A stretch of DNA of 64,000 bases from Burkholderiaceae bacterium. GTDB lineage: Bacteria; Pseudomonadota; Gammaproteobacteria; Burkholderiales; Burkholderiaceae_C. The translations under genes and the position numbers were made by a program. Below the pieces are notes generated by a model that did no database searches, had not been told where the DNA came from, and was given only the letters and a program-made list of their open reading frames with translations. Location: the NCBI GenBank assembly GCA_016790575.1, contig JAEUOU010000014.1, forward strand, positions 45,586 through 109,585, in the 5' to 3' direction. This document shows, piece after piece, positions 1-8,446 of the stretch (position 1 is the first letter of the stretch; each line of letters opens with the position of its first letter).

Positions 1-2
1 GC

Positions 3-743
3 GGCGACGCCAAATGGCTGAACGACGACACCCGCCACATGCTGGCCGAGCTGACCCCCACGCCGGACCAGGTGACGATCGCCATCAACACCAATCAGAT
101 GAACGTCTGCGAGCTGATGAGCGCCGACGACGTGGCCGGCACGTCGCTCGCGCTGCCGGCCTACCAGGCCGCCTACAGCGAGATGACCATTCCCTCCGGC
201 CCGGCCTTTGTGGCCGAGCACCTGCGCCGCCTGCAGGCCGCGGGCATCCAGCCGCACTTCATGCTGGGCGACGTGGGCCAGCTGGAAACCGTGGAGCGGC
301 TGATCCGCCGCGGTGTCTACACCGGCCCGCTGGTGCTGAACCACGTGATGATCGGCGGCGGCGCCGACGGCCCGAACCCGTTCAACCTGATGGAGTTTGT
401 GCGCCGCACACCGCCCGGCGCGGTGCTGACCATCGAGGGCATCATGCGCACGGTGGCGCCGCTGGGCGCGATGGCGATTGCCATGGGCCTGCATGTGCGC
501 TGCGGCATCGAAGACAACCTGTGGGGCAAGAAAGGCGAACGCATGACCAGCGTGCAGCAGGTCGAGCAGATGGTGCGCCTGTCCCGCGAGCTGCACCGCG
601 AGGTGGCCACCGGCGCGCAGGCGCGGGCCATCTACCAGATCGGCACCCACTACAGCAGCGCCGACGAAACCCTGGCCCAGCTCGGCCTGGCACCCAACCG
701 CGCCGCCGGTGTGCGCGGCATGCCGCTGCGCCGGGTGGCTTGA
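3..743 (+). CDS. BKACE-family 3-keto-5-aminohexanoate cleavage-type enzyme (5' truncated)
   Basis: The reading frame is open from the first bases of the window, so the gene begins outside it; roughly the first 60 residues of a usual protein of about 300 are missing. The visible part has hallmarks of the BKACE (DUF849) family: the segments MIGGGADGPN and LHVRCGIEDNLW near the C-terminal end of the TIM barrel. Family members use zinc and acetyl-CoA to cleave beta-keto acids, giving acetoacetate and a new CoA ester; the substrate cannot be read from sequence. It is followed after 56 bases by a TctC binding protein and an SDR, which suggests a catabolic operon for an imported organic acid. The family is secure, the substrate unknown. 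Confidence 0.85.
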   Translation, partial: GDAKWLNDDTRHMLAELTPTPDQVTIAINTNQMNVCELMSADDVAGTSLALPAYQAAYSEMTIPSGPAFVAEHLRRLQAAGIQPHFMLGDVGQLETVERLIRRGVYTGPLVLNHVMIGGGADGPNPFNLMEFVRRTPPGAVLTIEGIMRTVAPLGAMAIAMGLHVRCGIEDNLWGKKGERMTSVQQVEQMVRLSRELHREVATGAQARAIYQIGTHYSSADETLAQLGLAPNRAAGVRGMPLRRVA

Positions 744-799
744 AATCAAATTCGAATGAGCAACTGACACGAGCACCCCTGAACACCAAGGAGACACCC

Positions 800-1777
800 A
801 TGAACACACTGAACCGCCGTTTCACCCTGCTGGCCCTGGCCGGCGCCGCCCTGGCCGCTGCCGCGCCCGCCTGGGCGCAGTTTCCCGACAAGCCGCTGCG
901 CATCGTGGTCGGGGCGCCGGCCGGCGGCACTGCCGACGTGATGGCCCGCACCCTGTCCGAGGGGCTGTCGCAGCAGCTCGGCCAGCCGGTGCTGGTGGAC
1001 AACAAACCCGGCGCCGCCGGGCTGATCGGCCTGCAGGAGCTGCTGAAAGCCCCGCGCGACGGCCACACGGTGATGGTGTCGGTCAACGGCCTGCTGTCGG
1101 AAATCCCGCACGCGATGAAGCTGCCGCTGGACCCGATGAAAGAGCTGCGCCCGGTGGCCGAACTGGCCCGCACCGGCCTGCTGTTTGTGGCCGGCCCGCA
1201 GGTGCCGGCGGCCAATGTGAAAGAGGCGGTGGCCTACATCAAGGCCAACCCGGGCAAGGTGAGCTACGCGTCGTACAGCCCCGGCAGCCTGTCGCACACG
1301 CTGGGCCTGACGCTGAACCAGCTGGCCGGCACCGACATGGCCCACGTGGGCTACAAGGGCTCGCCCCCGGCGCTGACCGATGTGGTGGGCGGCCACGTGG
1401 CCTTCATGTTCGACGGGCCCGCCACCTCGATCCCGATGATCAAGGCCGGCAAGCTCAAGGTGCTGGCCACCACCGCGCCCAGCCGGCTGGCCCTGCTGCC
1501 GGACGTGCCCACCTTTGCCGAGCTGGGCTACAAGGACCTGACCGAAACCGCCTGGATGGGCCTGTTCCTGCCTGCCGACGTGCCCGCCGCCGCCCAGGCC
1601 CGCCTGCGCGAGGCCACGGCCAAGGTGCTGGAGCAGCCCGCCGTGCGCCAGCGCTTTGCCGCGCTGGGCCTGGACCCGGCGCCAGCCTCCACCCCTGACG
1701 AACTGGCCCGCGCACTGCGCACCGCCTCCGACCGCCAGGCCGCCGCGCTCAAGGCGGTGGGCTTCAAGCCGGAATGA
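800..1777 (+). CDS. Bug/TctC-family periplasmic solute-binding protein
   Basis: This 325-residue protein has an N-terminal signal peptide ending near APAWAQ, followed by the typical Bug/TctC start FPDKPLRIVVGAPAGGTADV. The family binds carboxylates or other small organic acids in the periplasm and delivers them to a TctAB membrane pair, or acts as a sensor. The start at 800 is chosen because AAGGAG lies about 7 bases upstream and the signal peptide begins there; a longer open frame upstream overlaps the preceding gene and has no family similarity. No TctA or TctB gene is adjacent, which is common for the expanded Bug families of Burkholderiales. Its stop overlaps the start of the next gene (ATGA). 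Confidence 0.92.
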   Translation: MNTLNRRFTLLALAGAALAAAAPAWAQFPDKPLRIVVGAPAGGTADVMARTLSEGLSQQLGQPVLVDNKPGAAGLIGLQELLKAPRDGHTVMVSVNGLLSEIPHAMKLPLDPMKELRPVAELARTGLLFVAGPQVPAANVKEAVAYIKANPGKVSYASYSPGSLSHTLGLTLNQLAGTDMAHVGYKGSPPALTDVVGGHVAFMFDGPATSIPMIKAGKLKVLATTAPSRLALLPDVPTFAELGYKDLTETAWMGLFLPADVPAAAQARLREATAKVLEQPAVRQRFAALGLDPAPASTPDELARALRTASDRQAAALKAVGFKPE

Positions 1778-2634
1778 GCGCCATTGCCGCAGCGGCCCGC
1801 CGCCCGGTGGCGGCGGTGCCCAACCCGGTGGCCCTGGTCACCGGCGCGGGCCCCGGGCTGGGCGGCGCGCTGGCGGTGGCGCTGGCCGAAGCCGGCGCCC
1901 GCCTGGTGATCTGCGACATCGACCCCGAGCGGCTGGCGCAGACCACCCAGCGGCTGCAAGCGCTGGGCGCGGAGGTGCTCGCCCGCGTGTGCGACGTGTC
2001 CGACAGCGCCGCGGTGGACGCACTGGTGGACGAGGCCGCGCGCCATTTCGGCACCGTGCATGTGCTGGTGAACAACGCCGCGCTGATTCCCGCCGGCCCG
2101 GCGGACCAGCAGCGGCGCAGCGCGCACTACAGCTACCTGACCACCCCCGAGCCCCGGCGCGCGCTGGGCTTCACCACCGCGATGACCGACGCCGAATGGC
2201 TGCGCTTCTGGGCCGTCAACGTGCACGGTGTCTTCTACTGCACCCGCGCGGTGCTGCGCCTGATGGAGCCGCAGCGCTACGGTCGCATCATCAACATCGC
2301 GTCGGTGGCCGGCATCTCGGCCATGAGCGCCCACAGCCCGCACTACAGCGCGGCCAAGGGGGCGGTGGTGGCCTTCACCAAAGCGGTGGCCGCCGAGGTG
2401 GCGGGCGCCAACATCGCGGTGAATGCCCTGGCGCCGGGCGGGGTGCACACACCGGATTTCGAGGCGTATCTGGCCAGCCTGGACGAGACCGCCCGCCACC
2501 GCCTGTGGCAGATGATTCCCGCCGGGCGCCTGGGCACGATGGCCGAATACGCCGCCACCGTGGTGCACCTGGCGTGCGACCCGCATTACCTGGTGGGGCA
2601 GGTCATCAGCCCCAACGGCGGCTGCGTGATCTGA
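1774..2634 (+). CDS. short-chain dehydrogenase/reductase (SDR)
   Basis: A classical SDR oxidoreductase of 286 residues. The cofactor motif TGAGPGLG is at about residues 23-30, the NNA motif near 100-102, and the catalytic serine, tyrosine and lysine fit Ser177, Tyr191 and Lys195 (YSAAK). A first helix with alanine and proline precedes the Rossmann fold. It carries an insert of about 25 residues after the NNA motif (residues 108-135) that many SDRs lack, perhaps part of the substrate pocket. It overlaps the TctC gene by four bases and the next gene begins three bases after its stop, so the three are probably co-translated. The substrate is unknown; a hydroxy or keto acid linked to the BKACE reaction is an inference. 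Confidence 0.9.
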   Translation: MSAIAAAARRPVAAVPNPVALVTGAGPGLGGALAVALAEAGARLVICDIDPERLAQTTQRLQALGAEVLARVCDVSDSAAVDALVDEAARHFGTVHVLVNNAALIPAGPADQQRRSAHYSYLTTPEPRRALGFTTAMTDAEWLRFWAVNVHGVFYCTRAVLRLMEPQRYGRIINIASVAGISAMSAHSPHYSAAKGAVVAFTKAVAAEVAGANIAVNALAPGGVHTPDFEAYLASLDETARHRLWQMIPAGRLGTMAEYAATVVHLACDPHYLVGQVISPNGGCVI

Positions 2635-2636
2635 GC

Positions 2637-3659
2637 GTGGCACCGATCCGGACGATCTGGACCGGCGGGCGCGAGCAGGCGCGCGCGCTGGCGCCGGGTG
2701 TCATGGCCTGCGCGGTGGTGGCGGCCGCGGCGGCTTTCCTGTCGGGCCACTACGGCGCGCCGGTGATGCTGTTTGCGCTGCTGCTGGGCCTGGCGATGAA
2801 TTTTTTGGCTGGCGAGGGCCCTTGCGCGGCCGGCATCGGGTTCACCGCGCGCACGGTGCTGCGCCTGGGCATTGCGCTGCTGGGCCTGCGCATCACGGTC
2901 GCGCAGGTGCAGGCGCTGGGCTGGCAGCCGGTGGCGCTGGTGGTGGGGTCGATGGCGCTGACCATCGGCCTGTCGATGGTGGCGGCGCGGCGCATGGGCT
3001 TTCAGGCGATCTTCGGCCTGCTGACCGGGGGCGCCACCGCCATCTGCGGCGCGTCGGCCGCGCTGGCGCTGTCCGCTGCGCTGCCCGTGCACCCGCTGAA
3101 AGAACGCGCCACGCTGTTCACCGTGATCGGTGTCAGCGCGCTGTCCACGCTGGCCATGGTGGTGTACCCGATGGTCGTGCGGGCGGCCGGGATGGACGCG
3201 GCGCAGGCCGGCATCTTTCTGGGCGCCACCATTCACGACGTGGCCCAGGTGGTGGGCGCGGGCTACAGCCTCTCGCGCGAAACCGGCGATGTGGCCACCG
3301 TGGTCAAGCTGCTGCGCGTGGCCCTGCTGCTGCCGGTGATCCTGCTGGCGGTGGCCATCACCCGCGCCCGCAGCGGCGGCGAGCCGGGGGCCGAACGCCC
3401 GCCGCTGCTGCCCGGCTTTGTCGTCGCCTTCGCGGCGCTGGTGGCGGTGAACAGCACCGGCTGGGTGCCGGCGCCGGTGCAGGCGCTGGGCGGCGAGGTC
3501 TCGCGCGGCTGCCTGGTGGCAGCCATGGCAGCCATCGGCATGAAGACCCGCCTGGCCGAGCTGGCCACGGTGGGCTGGCGCCCGGTGGCGCTGATGCTGG
3601 GCGAGACGCTGTTTCTGGCGGGGGTGGTGCTGGCGGGGCTGTTTGCCGGCGGGCGATGA
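2637..3659 (+). CDS. YeiH/UPF0324-family membrane protein (putative exporter)
   Basis: A 340-residue integral membrane protein of the YeiH (UPF0324, Cons_hypoth698) family, with about ten hydrophobic segments. Family-typical stretches are LLTGGATAICGASAALAL and FLGATIHDVAQVVGAG. Members are annotated as putative sulfate or sulfonate exporters, though the substrate is poorly established. A GTG start at 2637 is chosen: it lies two bases beyond the SDR stop, and the protein then begins directly with its hydrophilic leader. The coupling to the SDR and binding-protein genes suggests export of a product or by-product of the same pathway; that is inference. Confidence 0.85.
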   Translation: MAPIRTIWTGGREQARALAPGVMACAVVAAAAAFLSGHYGAPVMLFALLLGLAMNFLAGEGPCAAGIGFTARTVLRLGIALLGLRITVAQVQALGWQPVALVVGSMALTIGLSMVAARRMGFQAIFGLLTGGATAICGASAALALSAALPVHPLKERATLFTVIGVSALSTLAMVVYPMVVRAAGMDAAQAGIFLGATIHDVAQVVGAGYSLSRETGDVATVVKLLRVALLLPVILLAVAITRARSGGEPGAERPPLLPGFVVAFAALVAVNSTGWVPAPVQALGGEVSRGCLVAAMAAIGMKTRLAELATVGWRPVALMLGETLFLAGVVLAGLFAGGR

Positions 3660-3755
3660 GGCCGGTTCCCGCCGTGGCTGCCCTGAACGTGATGCCGGGG
3701 GGCTGTGCGGTCGCAGGCCTGTGCCAACGGCTCCGGGCGTCCGGATGGGGCGAAC

Positions 3756-4151
3756 TCAGTGCCTGCCGCCGGCGCCGGCCGCGGGAGCACCCCGAAGTGC
3801 CAGCACCGCACAGGTGGCGAAAAACAGTTCGGCACCCAGCACCCCGAGGTACAGCGGCACCGGCAGGCCGTCGGCCACCAGGCTGACCAGCCGCCCCAGT
3901 GCAAAGCCGCCGAAGATGATCGCCACCGCGCTGAGCGCCGCGCGGGTGTCCACCACCCGGAAGGCTCCCGCCAGGAACAGCGCGGCAATGCCCAGGTAGG
4001 CACCGCCGTAGGCCGCGCGGACCACGTGCAGGTGGTTCACGGTCTCCAGGGCGATGCCGGGTTCTTTCATCATCATCTGCGGGGCCAGCAGGTGCAGCGT
4101 GCCGACCACCAGCATCATCAGGCCGGCGCCGAACAGGGTGAAACGGGTCAT
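3756..4151 (-). CDS. DUF4345-type small membrane protein
   Basis: A 131-residue protein with four predicted membrane segments, beginning MTRFTLFGAGLMMLVVGTLH and containing the segment HVVRAAYGGAYLGIA typical of the DUF4345 family. The function of the family is unknown. The start has a good ribosome binding site (GAGGAG a few bases upstream). It converges on the YeiH-type gene and is transcribed divergently from the LysR regulator next door, an arrangement in which the regulator often controls the neighbour. The C-terminal tail (APAAGAGGRH) is low in complexity and probably cytoplasmic or disordered. Confidence 0.75.
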   Translation of the reverse strand: MTRFTLFGAGLMMLVVGTLHLLAPQMMMKEPGIALETVNHLHVVRAAYGGAYLGIAALFLAGAFRVVDTRAALSAVAIIFGGFALGRLVSLVADGLPVPLYLGVLGAELFFATCAVLALRGAPAAGAGGRH

Positions 4152-4228
4152 GGTGTCTCCTCAGCGGCCCCACCGCGGGGCGTTGGGCTGATGGTAGGCG
4201 CGGCCGGCCGCCGCTTGAAGTAGCATCG

Positions 4229-5146
4229 ATGGAAAACACCATTCCATTCATGAAAGAATCCTGGAGCATCCTGCCCGACATCGCGCTGTTCGTCGCGGTG
4301 GCCCGGGCCGGTCATTTCGGGCGGGCGGCCGAGCGGCTGGACATGCCGGCTTCCACGCTGTCGCGACGCATTGCCGCGATGGAAAAGCGCCTGGGCGTGA
4401 CGCTTTTTCAGCGCACCACGCGCAGCCTGGCGCTCACGCCGCTGGCGCAGGCGTATCTGGCGCGCTGCGAAAAAGTGCTGGAGGCGGCCGAGCAGGCCCG
4501 GGACACACTCGACGCCGGCCGCGAGCAGCCCGCCCGCCTGCGCATCGCGATGCCGGTGGACCTGGGCGTGGAGGTGCTTGGCCCGCTGATTGCCGCGTAC
4601 CTGGCGGACCGGCCGGCCTTGCGGGTGGAGTTCGCGCTCTCCTCCAGCGCCAGCGACCTGTTCCGCGACCCGGTGGACCTGGCGTTACGCATCGGCCGGG
4701 CGCTGGACGACCGTGTGGTGGCGCGGCGTGTGGGCGTCATCGCCAGCGGGCTTTATGCCGCGCCGGCCTTTTTGCGCACCGTGGCGCCGCTGGAGCGCGC
4801 CAGTCAGCTGCCGGCCGTACCGTGCCTGGAGCTGCGCACCGCGCAGGGGGCGATGGCCTGGTCCGTCGGCGGCCACCGTTGGCCGCAGGCGCCCGGGCCC
4901 TGCGCGATGGCGGCCAACAGCGTCGGGTTGCTGCGGGTGCTGGCCGAACAGGGCCACGGCGTGGCCTTGCTGCCGCGTCACCTGGCCGCGCCTTCCCTGG
5001 CCAGTGGCCAGCTGGAGCCCGTGCTGCCCGGGGAGGCCACGCCCGCCTGGCCGCTCTACGCCGTGACCGCCTCGCGCATCGTGCCGCATGCGGTGGCGCA
5101 GCTGGTGGCCCATGTCCGGCAGTCGCTGACGCGCCACCCTTTGTAG
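4229..5146 (+). CDS. LysR-family transcriptional regulator
   Basis: A 305-residue LysR-type regulator. The winged helix-turn-helix is at about residues 15-75 (FVAVARAGHFGRAAERLDMP, then STLSRRIAAMEKRLGVTLFQ), followed by the usual linker helix and a periplasmic-binding-like effector domain from about residue 95. The effector half resembles the CrgA/DmlR-like branch, which controls small operons. It is divergent from the DUF4345 gene, with 77 bases between the two starts, so that gene is the likeliest target. A downstream Met at residue 8 is an alternative start. The ligand is unknown. Confidence 0.9.
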   Translation: MENTIPFMKESWSILPDIALFVAVARAGHFGRAAERLDMPASTLSRRIAAMEKRLGVTLFQRTTRSLALTPLAQAYLARCEKVLEAAEQARDTLDAGREQPARLRIAMPVDLGVEVLGPLIAAYLADRPALRVEFALSSSASDLFRDPVDLALRIGRALDDRVVARRVGVIASGLYAAPAFLRTVAPLERASQLPAVPCLELRTAQGAMAWSVGGHRWPQAPGPCAMAANSVGLLRVLAEQGHGVALLPRHLAAPSLASGQLEPVLPGEATPAWPLYAVTASRIVPHAVAQLVAHVRQSLTRHPL

Positions 5147-5197
5147 GCCGTGCCCGCAGCCCGGGGCGCCAGGGTGGGCCGCAAATGGTTAAAAAAC

Positions 5198-5256
5198 CAT
5201 AGCAGAAAGCGACCTTTTTACGCTGGGTATGCCCAAAAAAGGTCTGAAAAATCTCA
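5198..5256 (-). repeat. dispersed short repeat, copy A (intergenic)
   Basis: One of eight copies in this window of a short repeat with core TACCCAGCGTRAAAAGGTC. Read on the minus strand this copy contains TACCCAGCGTAAAAAGGTCG followed by GCTAT. It lies between the convergent ends of the LysR gene and pssA. The left arm has the GATTTTTCAGACC form also found in copies C and D. Confidence 0.8.
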
Positions 5257-5318
5257 AAAAGGGGCGCTGCGCACCTGGGGATCGTCCGATGGCAGCGGAC
5301 CAGGTCAGCCGGTGGCGC

Positions 5319-5948
5319 TCAGAGCTTGGGAATGCGGATGCGGCTGATCATCAGCGAGCCCGACAGCGCAAACAGCAGCACCAGCGGGTGCAGCGTGTAG
5401 CCGGCGATCTCGGTCGAGCCGGCCCACAGGTTGGCGCCTACGGCCCCCTGCGAGGCCGCGTAGGCCAGCAGGGCCACCAGAACGACCGAGGTCGGAATCG
5501 GCGTGCCCTCAAAGTACTTCACCTTGCCATCCTCATCGGCCATGGCCTCGGCGGTGACGTTGAAGCGCGCCAGCCGGGACACGCCGCAGGCGACAAAAAA
5601 CACCAGCACGATGCGGTCGTACAGGCCCTGCATGCCACAGCCGTAGGCAATGACGGCGGGCGCCACACCGAACGAGATCACGTCGGCCAGCGAATCGAGC
5701 TCGCGGCCGAGCGGCGAACTCTTGTGCCGCCAGCGGGCGATGCGGCCGTCCAGAATGTCGAATATCAGCGCCGCCACCACCAGCGCCGCGGCAAAGTAGA
5801 TATGCACCACGTCGCCGGTCTGCATGTAACTCATGGCGGCGAACAGCGCCCCGGTGCCGCAGACGGCGTTGCCCAGCGTGAACCAGTCCGCAAGATGGAA
5901 CTCGCGGATCATCGCAAACGGCTTGGGTCGGTTGGGCCTGGTGGTCAT
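5319..5948 (-). CDS. pssA: CDP-diacylglycerol--serine O-phosphatidyltransferase
   Basis: A 209-residue integral membrane enzyme of the CDP-alcohol phosphatidyltransferase family. The signature DG(x)2AR(x)8G(x)3D(x)3D is complete (DILDGRIARW, then LGRELDSLAD). In this family such proteins make phosphatidylserine from CDP-diacylglycerol and serine, the first step towards phosphatidylethanolamine. The flanking stretch IREFHLADWFTLGN and the conserved VSRLARFN, typical of PssA, support phosphatidylserine synthase over the glycerophosphate enzyme. The start at 5948 has no obvious Shine-Dalgarno sequence; Met13 (5912) is an alternative. A much longer open frame upstream overlaps the divergent FabG-like gene and is not supported. 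Confidence 0.88.
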   Translation of the reverse strand: MTTRPNRPKPFAMIREFHLADWFTLGNAVCGTGALFAAMSYMQTGDVVHIYFAAALVVAALIFDILDGRIARWRHKSSPLGRELDSLADVISFGVAPAVIAYGCGMQGLYDRIVLVFFVACGVSRLARFNVTAEAMADEDGKVKYFEGTPIPTSVVLVALLAYAASQGAVGANLWAGSTEIAGYTLHPLVLLFALSGSLMISRIRIPKL

Positions 5949-6128
5949 GGGTAGGGATGGCGGGCGAATGTCACCCGGATGGTCGGGGGCCAAGTCTAAG
6001 GCAATTTTTGGGGTGTCCGGGCGGGCGGCTGCGGCCGGGGCGGGTGCAAGTGCGGCATTTCCTAGACGCCACACCCTACGCGGCCGGGGAAAAAGCCCCA
6101 ACAATCCGCGCCGAAACTCCCCGACATC

Positions 6129-7544
6129 ATGACCGACTCCTACCTTGATTTTGCCAATTCCCTTCTGGGCGCACGCCTGACGACGCTGCTCGGCCTGCCG
6201 CAACCGGTTCCGCTGCCGCGCCACCAGGCTGGCCGCGCCGACATCGAAGGGCCGCTGCTGATCGGTGCCGGCCCCGGCGCCGGCGTGCTGCCGGCGCTGG
6301 CGGCCTGCCTGGCCCCGCGCGGCGTCGCCACCCTGGCGCATGCCAGCGCCGCGCGCTGGATTCCGCTGGCCAACCAGGCCGCTTTGATGACCGGGCGCTG
6401 GAACACCGACGGCGACAAGGGCGTGAAGGTGCGCGCGCTGGTGTTTGACGCGACCGGCCTGGAGACCAGCGAGCAGTCCGACGCGCTGTACGCGTTTTTC
6501 CACGACACCGCCCGTTCGGTGCTGCCGGGTGGGCGGGTGCTGGTGATCGGCCGGCCGCCCGAGTCCTGCGCCGAACCCCGGCAGGCTACGGTTCAACGCG
6601 CGCTCGAAGGCCTGGTGCGCTCGCTGGGCAAGGAACTCAAGCGCGGTATTGCCGCCAACCTGCTGTATCTGGCGCCGGACGCAGAAACGCAGATGGATTC
6701 CACCCTGGCTTTCCTGCTGTCACCGCGTTCGGCTTATGTGTCGGGCCAGGTGGTCCGCCTGGCGCCGGTGACCGGCGAAGCCGCGAACGCGGTCCTGGCC
6801 GACCCGGCGCGCCCGCTGGCCGGCCGGCGCATGCTGGTGACCGGTGCGTCACGCGGCATTGGCGAAGCGATTGCCGAGGTGCTGGCCCGCGACGGCGCCG
6901 ATCTGGTGCTGCTGGACGTGCCGCAGGCCCAGGCCGGGCTGGAGGCTGTGGCCCAACGTCTGGGTGCCCGCGCGCTGGCGCTGGACATCGGCGCACCCGA
7001 GGCGCCGCAGGCGCTGGTGGATGCCGCGCGGGCCGACGGCGGCTGGGATGGGCTGGTGCACAACGCCGGCATCACCCGCGACAAAACGATTGCGAACATG
7101 AAGCCGGCCTTCTGGGAGGCGGTGGTCAACGTGAACCTGTCCACCCAGGAGCGCATCAACGCCGCCCTGGTCGACGCCGGCGCGCTGCGCGCCGGCGGGC
7201 GCATCGTGTGCGTGTCGTCCATCTCGGGGATTGCCGGCAACCTCGGGCAGACCAACTACGCGTTTTCCAAGGCCGGCGTGATCGGCATGGTGCAAAGCCA
7301 CGCAGCGCATCTGGCCGCGCGCGGCATCACCATCAACGCGGTGGCGCCCGGTTTCATCGAGACGCAGATGACAGCGGCCGTGCCGTTTGCCATCCGCGAG
7401 GCCGGGCGGCGCATGAACTCCATGGGCCAGGGCGGCCTGCCGGTCGATGTGGCCGAGACCATCGCCTGGATGGCAAGCCCCGCCTCGCAGGCCCTGACCG
7501 GCAATGTGGTGCGGGTCTGCGGCCAGAGCCTGCTGGGAGCCTGA
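6129..7544 (+). CDS. high-molecular-weight FabG-like 3-oxoacyl-(ACP/CoA) reductase
   Basis: A 471-residue two-part SDR of the long FabG4-like class. The N-terminal 230 residues resemble a degenerate Rossmann domain (GAGPGAG near 46-52), and the C-terminal half is a working SDR with TGASRGIG at 238-245, HNAG near 311-314, Ser364, Tyr377 and Lys381. The expected reaction is NAD(P)H-dependent reduction of a 3-ketoacyl thioester, or the reverse. It heads a run with a MaoC-like hydratase two bases after its stop and a FadI-like thiolase, which together give three of the steps of an acyl-CoA cycle. Whether the cluster builds or degrades chains is not visible. Confidence 0.9.
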   Translation: MTDSYLDFANSLLGARLTTLLGLPQPVPLPRHQAGRADIEGPLLIGAGPGAGVLPALAACLAPRGVATLAHASAARWIPLANQAALMTGRWNTDGDKGVKVRALVFDATGLETSEQSDALYAFFHDTARSVLPGGRVLVIGRPPESCAEPRQATVQRALEGLVRSLGKELKRGIAANLLYLAPDAETQMDSTLAFLLSPRSAYVSGQVVRLAPVTGEAANAVLADPARPLAGRRMLVTGASRGIGEAIAEVLARDGADLVLLDVPQAQAGLEAVAQRLGARALALDIGAPEAPQALVDAARADGGWDGLVHNAGITRDKTIANMKPAFWEAVVNVNLSTQERINAALVDAGALRAGGRIVCVSSISGIAGNLGQTNYAFSKAGVIGMVQSHAAHLAARGITINAVAPGFIETQMTAAVPFAIREAGRRMNSMGQGGLPVDVAETIAWMASPASQALTGNVVRVCGQSLLGA

Positions 7545-7545
7545 C

Positions 7546-8415
7546 ATGGCCAGCCGCCTGCCCCAGGAAACCCCCGTGCGCAGTCCGGCCCTGCTGGCCG
7601 TGCGGGCGCTGGCCGCCAGCCGCAAGAAGCCCGGTTTTGTGCGCCGCCTGCCGAAACGGGGGCGTGCGCGCCACGGCGTGACCATCGAGCGCGACGCGGT
7701 GGCGCGCTACGCCGCGCTGTGTGGCTTTGCCGACCGCATGGGTGTGCCGCTGCTGTATCCCCAGCTGCTGAGCTTTGATCTGGCGATGGACTGGATCACC
7801 TCGGACGACTGTCCCTGGCCGGCCCTGGGCACGGTGCATCTGGCCAACCGGGTCGTGCAGCTCGCGCCGCTGGCGATCGGCGACCGGGTTGACGTGTTGC
7901 TTCAGCCCGGCGCGCTGTTCAGTCACGACAAAGGTCAGGCGCTGAATCTGGACCTGCGCATCGAGCGCGGCGGCCAGACGGTCTGGACCGCCACCCAGAC
8001 CCTGTTGCGCATCGGCGCGCCCGCTACCGGCGAGGCCTGGCCCGGTGCCGTCGGCACGCTGCCCGGGTTGTCGCGCCAGGCCGAGCTGGATGCGCCGGCC
8101 GACACCGGCCGGCGTTATGCCGCCGTTTCGGGGGACTACAACCCCATTCATCTGAGCGCCTTGTCGGCCCGGTTGTTCGGCTTTCGCAGCGCCATTGCCC
8201 ACGGCATGTGGACGCAGGCACGGGCGCTGTCCTTGTTGCTGCCGCCAGTCGGCGTCAACGCGGCCGAGGTGGCGGTGGATTTCAAGGCTCCGCTGCTGCT
8301 GCCCGGCCGCGCCAGCCTGTGGAGCCGCCGCAGCGCCGGCGGCGCCGATTTCGAGGTGCGCGACGCCCGGGGCGAAAAGCCCCATCTTCGCGGCCAGTGG
8401 CGCCTTCTCCCCTGA
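7546..8415 (+). CDS. MaoC-like (hot-dog fold) dehydratase
   Basis: A 289-residue protein whose C-terminal third carries the R-hydratase signature YAAVSGDYNPIHLS, with the Asp and His expected of a MaoC or R-specific enoyl-CoA hydratase active site, followed by the usual IAHGMW. The N-terminal half is probably a second, non-catalytic hot-dog domain, as in other double-hot-dog hydratases. The start ATG lies two bases after the ketoreductase stop, so the genes are coupled. Predicted role: reversible hydration of trans-2-enoyl-CoA to (R)-3-hydroxyacyl-CoA, between the ketoreductase and an acyl-CoA dehydrogenase or enoyl reductase encoded elsewhere. Confidence 0.87.
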   Translation: MASRLPQETPVRSPALLAVRALAASRKKPGFVRRLPKRGRARHGVTIERDAVARYAALCGFADRMGVPLLYPQLLSFDLAMDWITSDDCPWPALGTVHLANRVVQLAPLAIGDRVDVLLQPGALFSHDKGQALNLDLRIERGGQTVWTATQTLLRIGAPATGEAWPGAVGTLPGLSRQAELDAPADTGRRYAAVSGDYNPIHLSALSARLFGFRSAIAHGMWTQARALSLLLPPVGVNAAEVAVDFKAPLLLPGRASLWSRRSAGGADFEVRDARGEKPHLRGQWRLLP

Positions 8416-8446
8416 CTTTGATCCACCCTTGCCTGTCCTACCGACC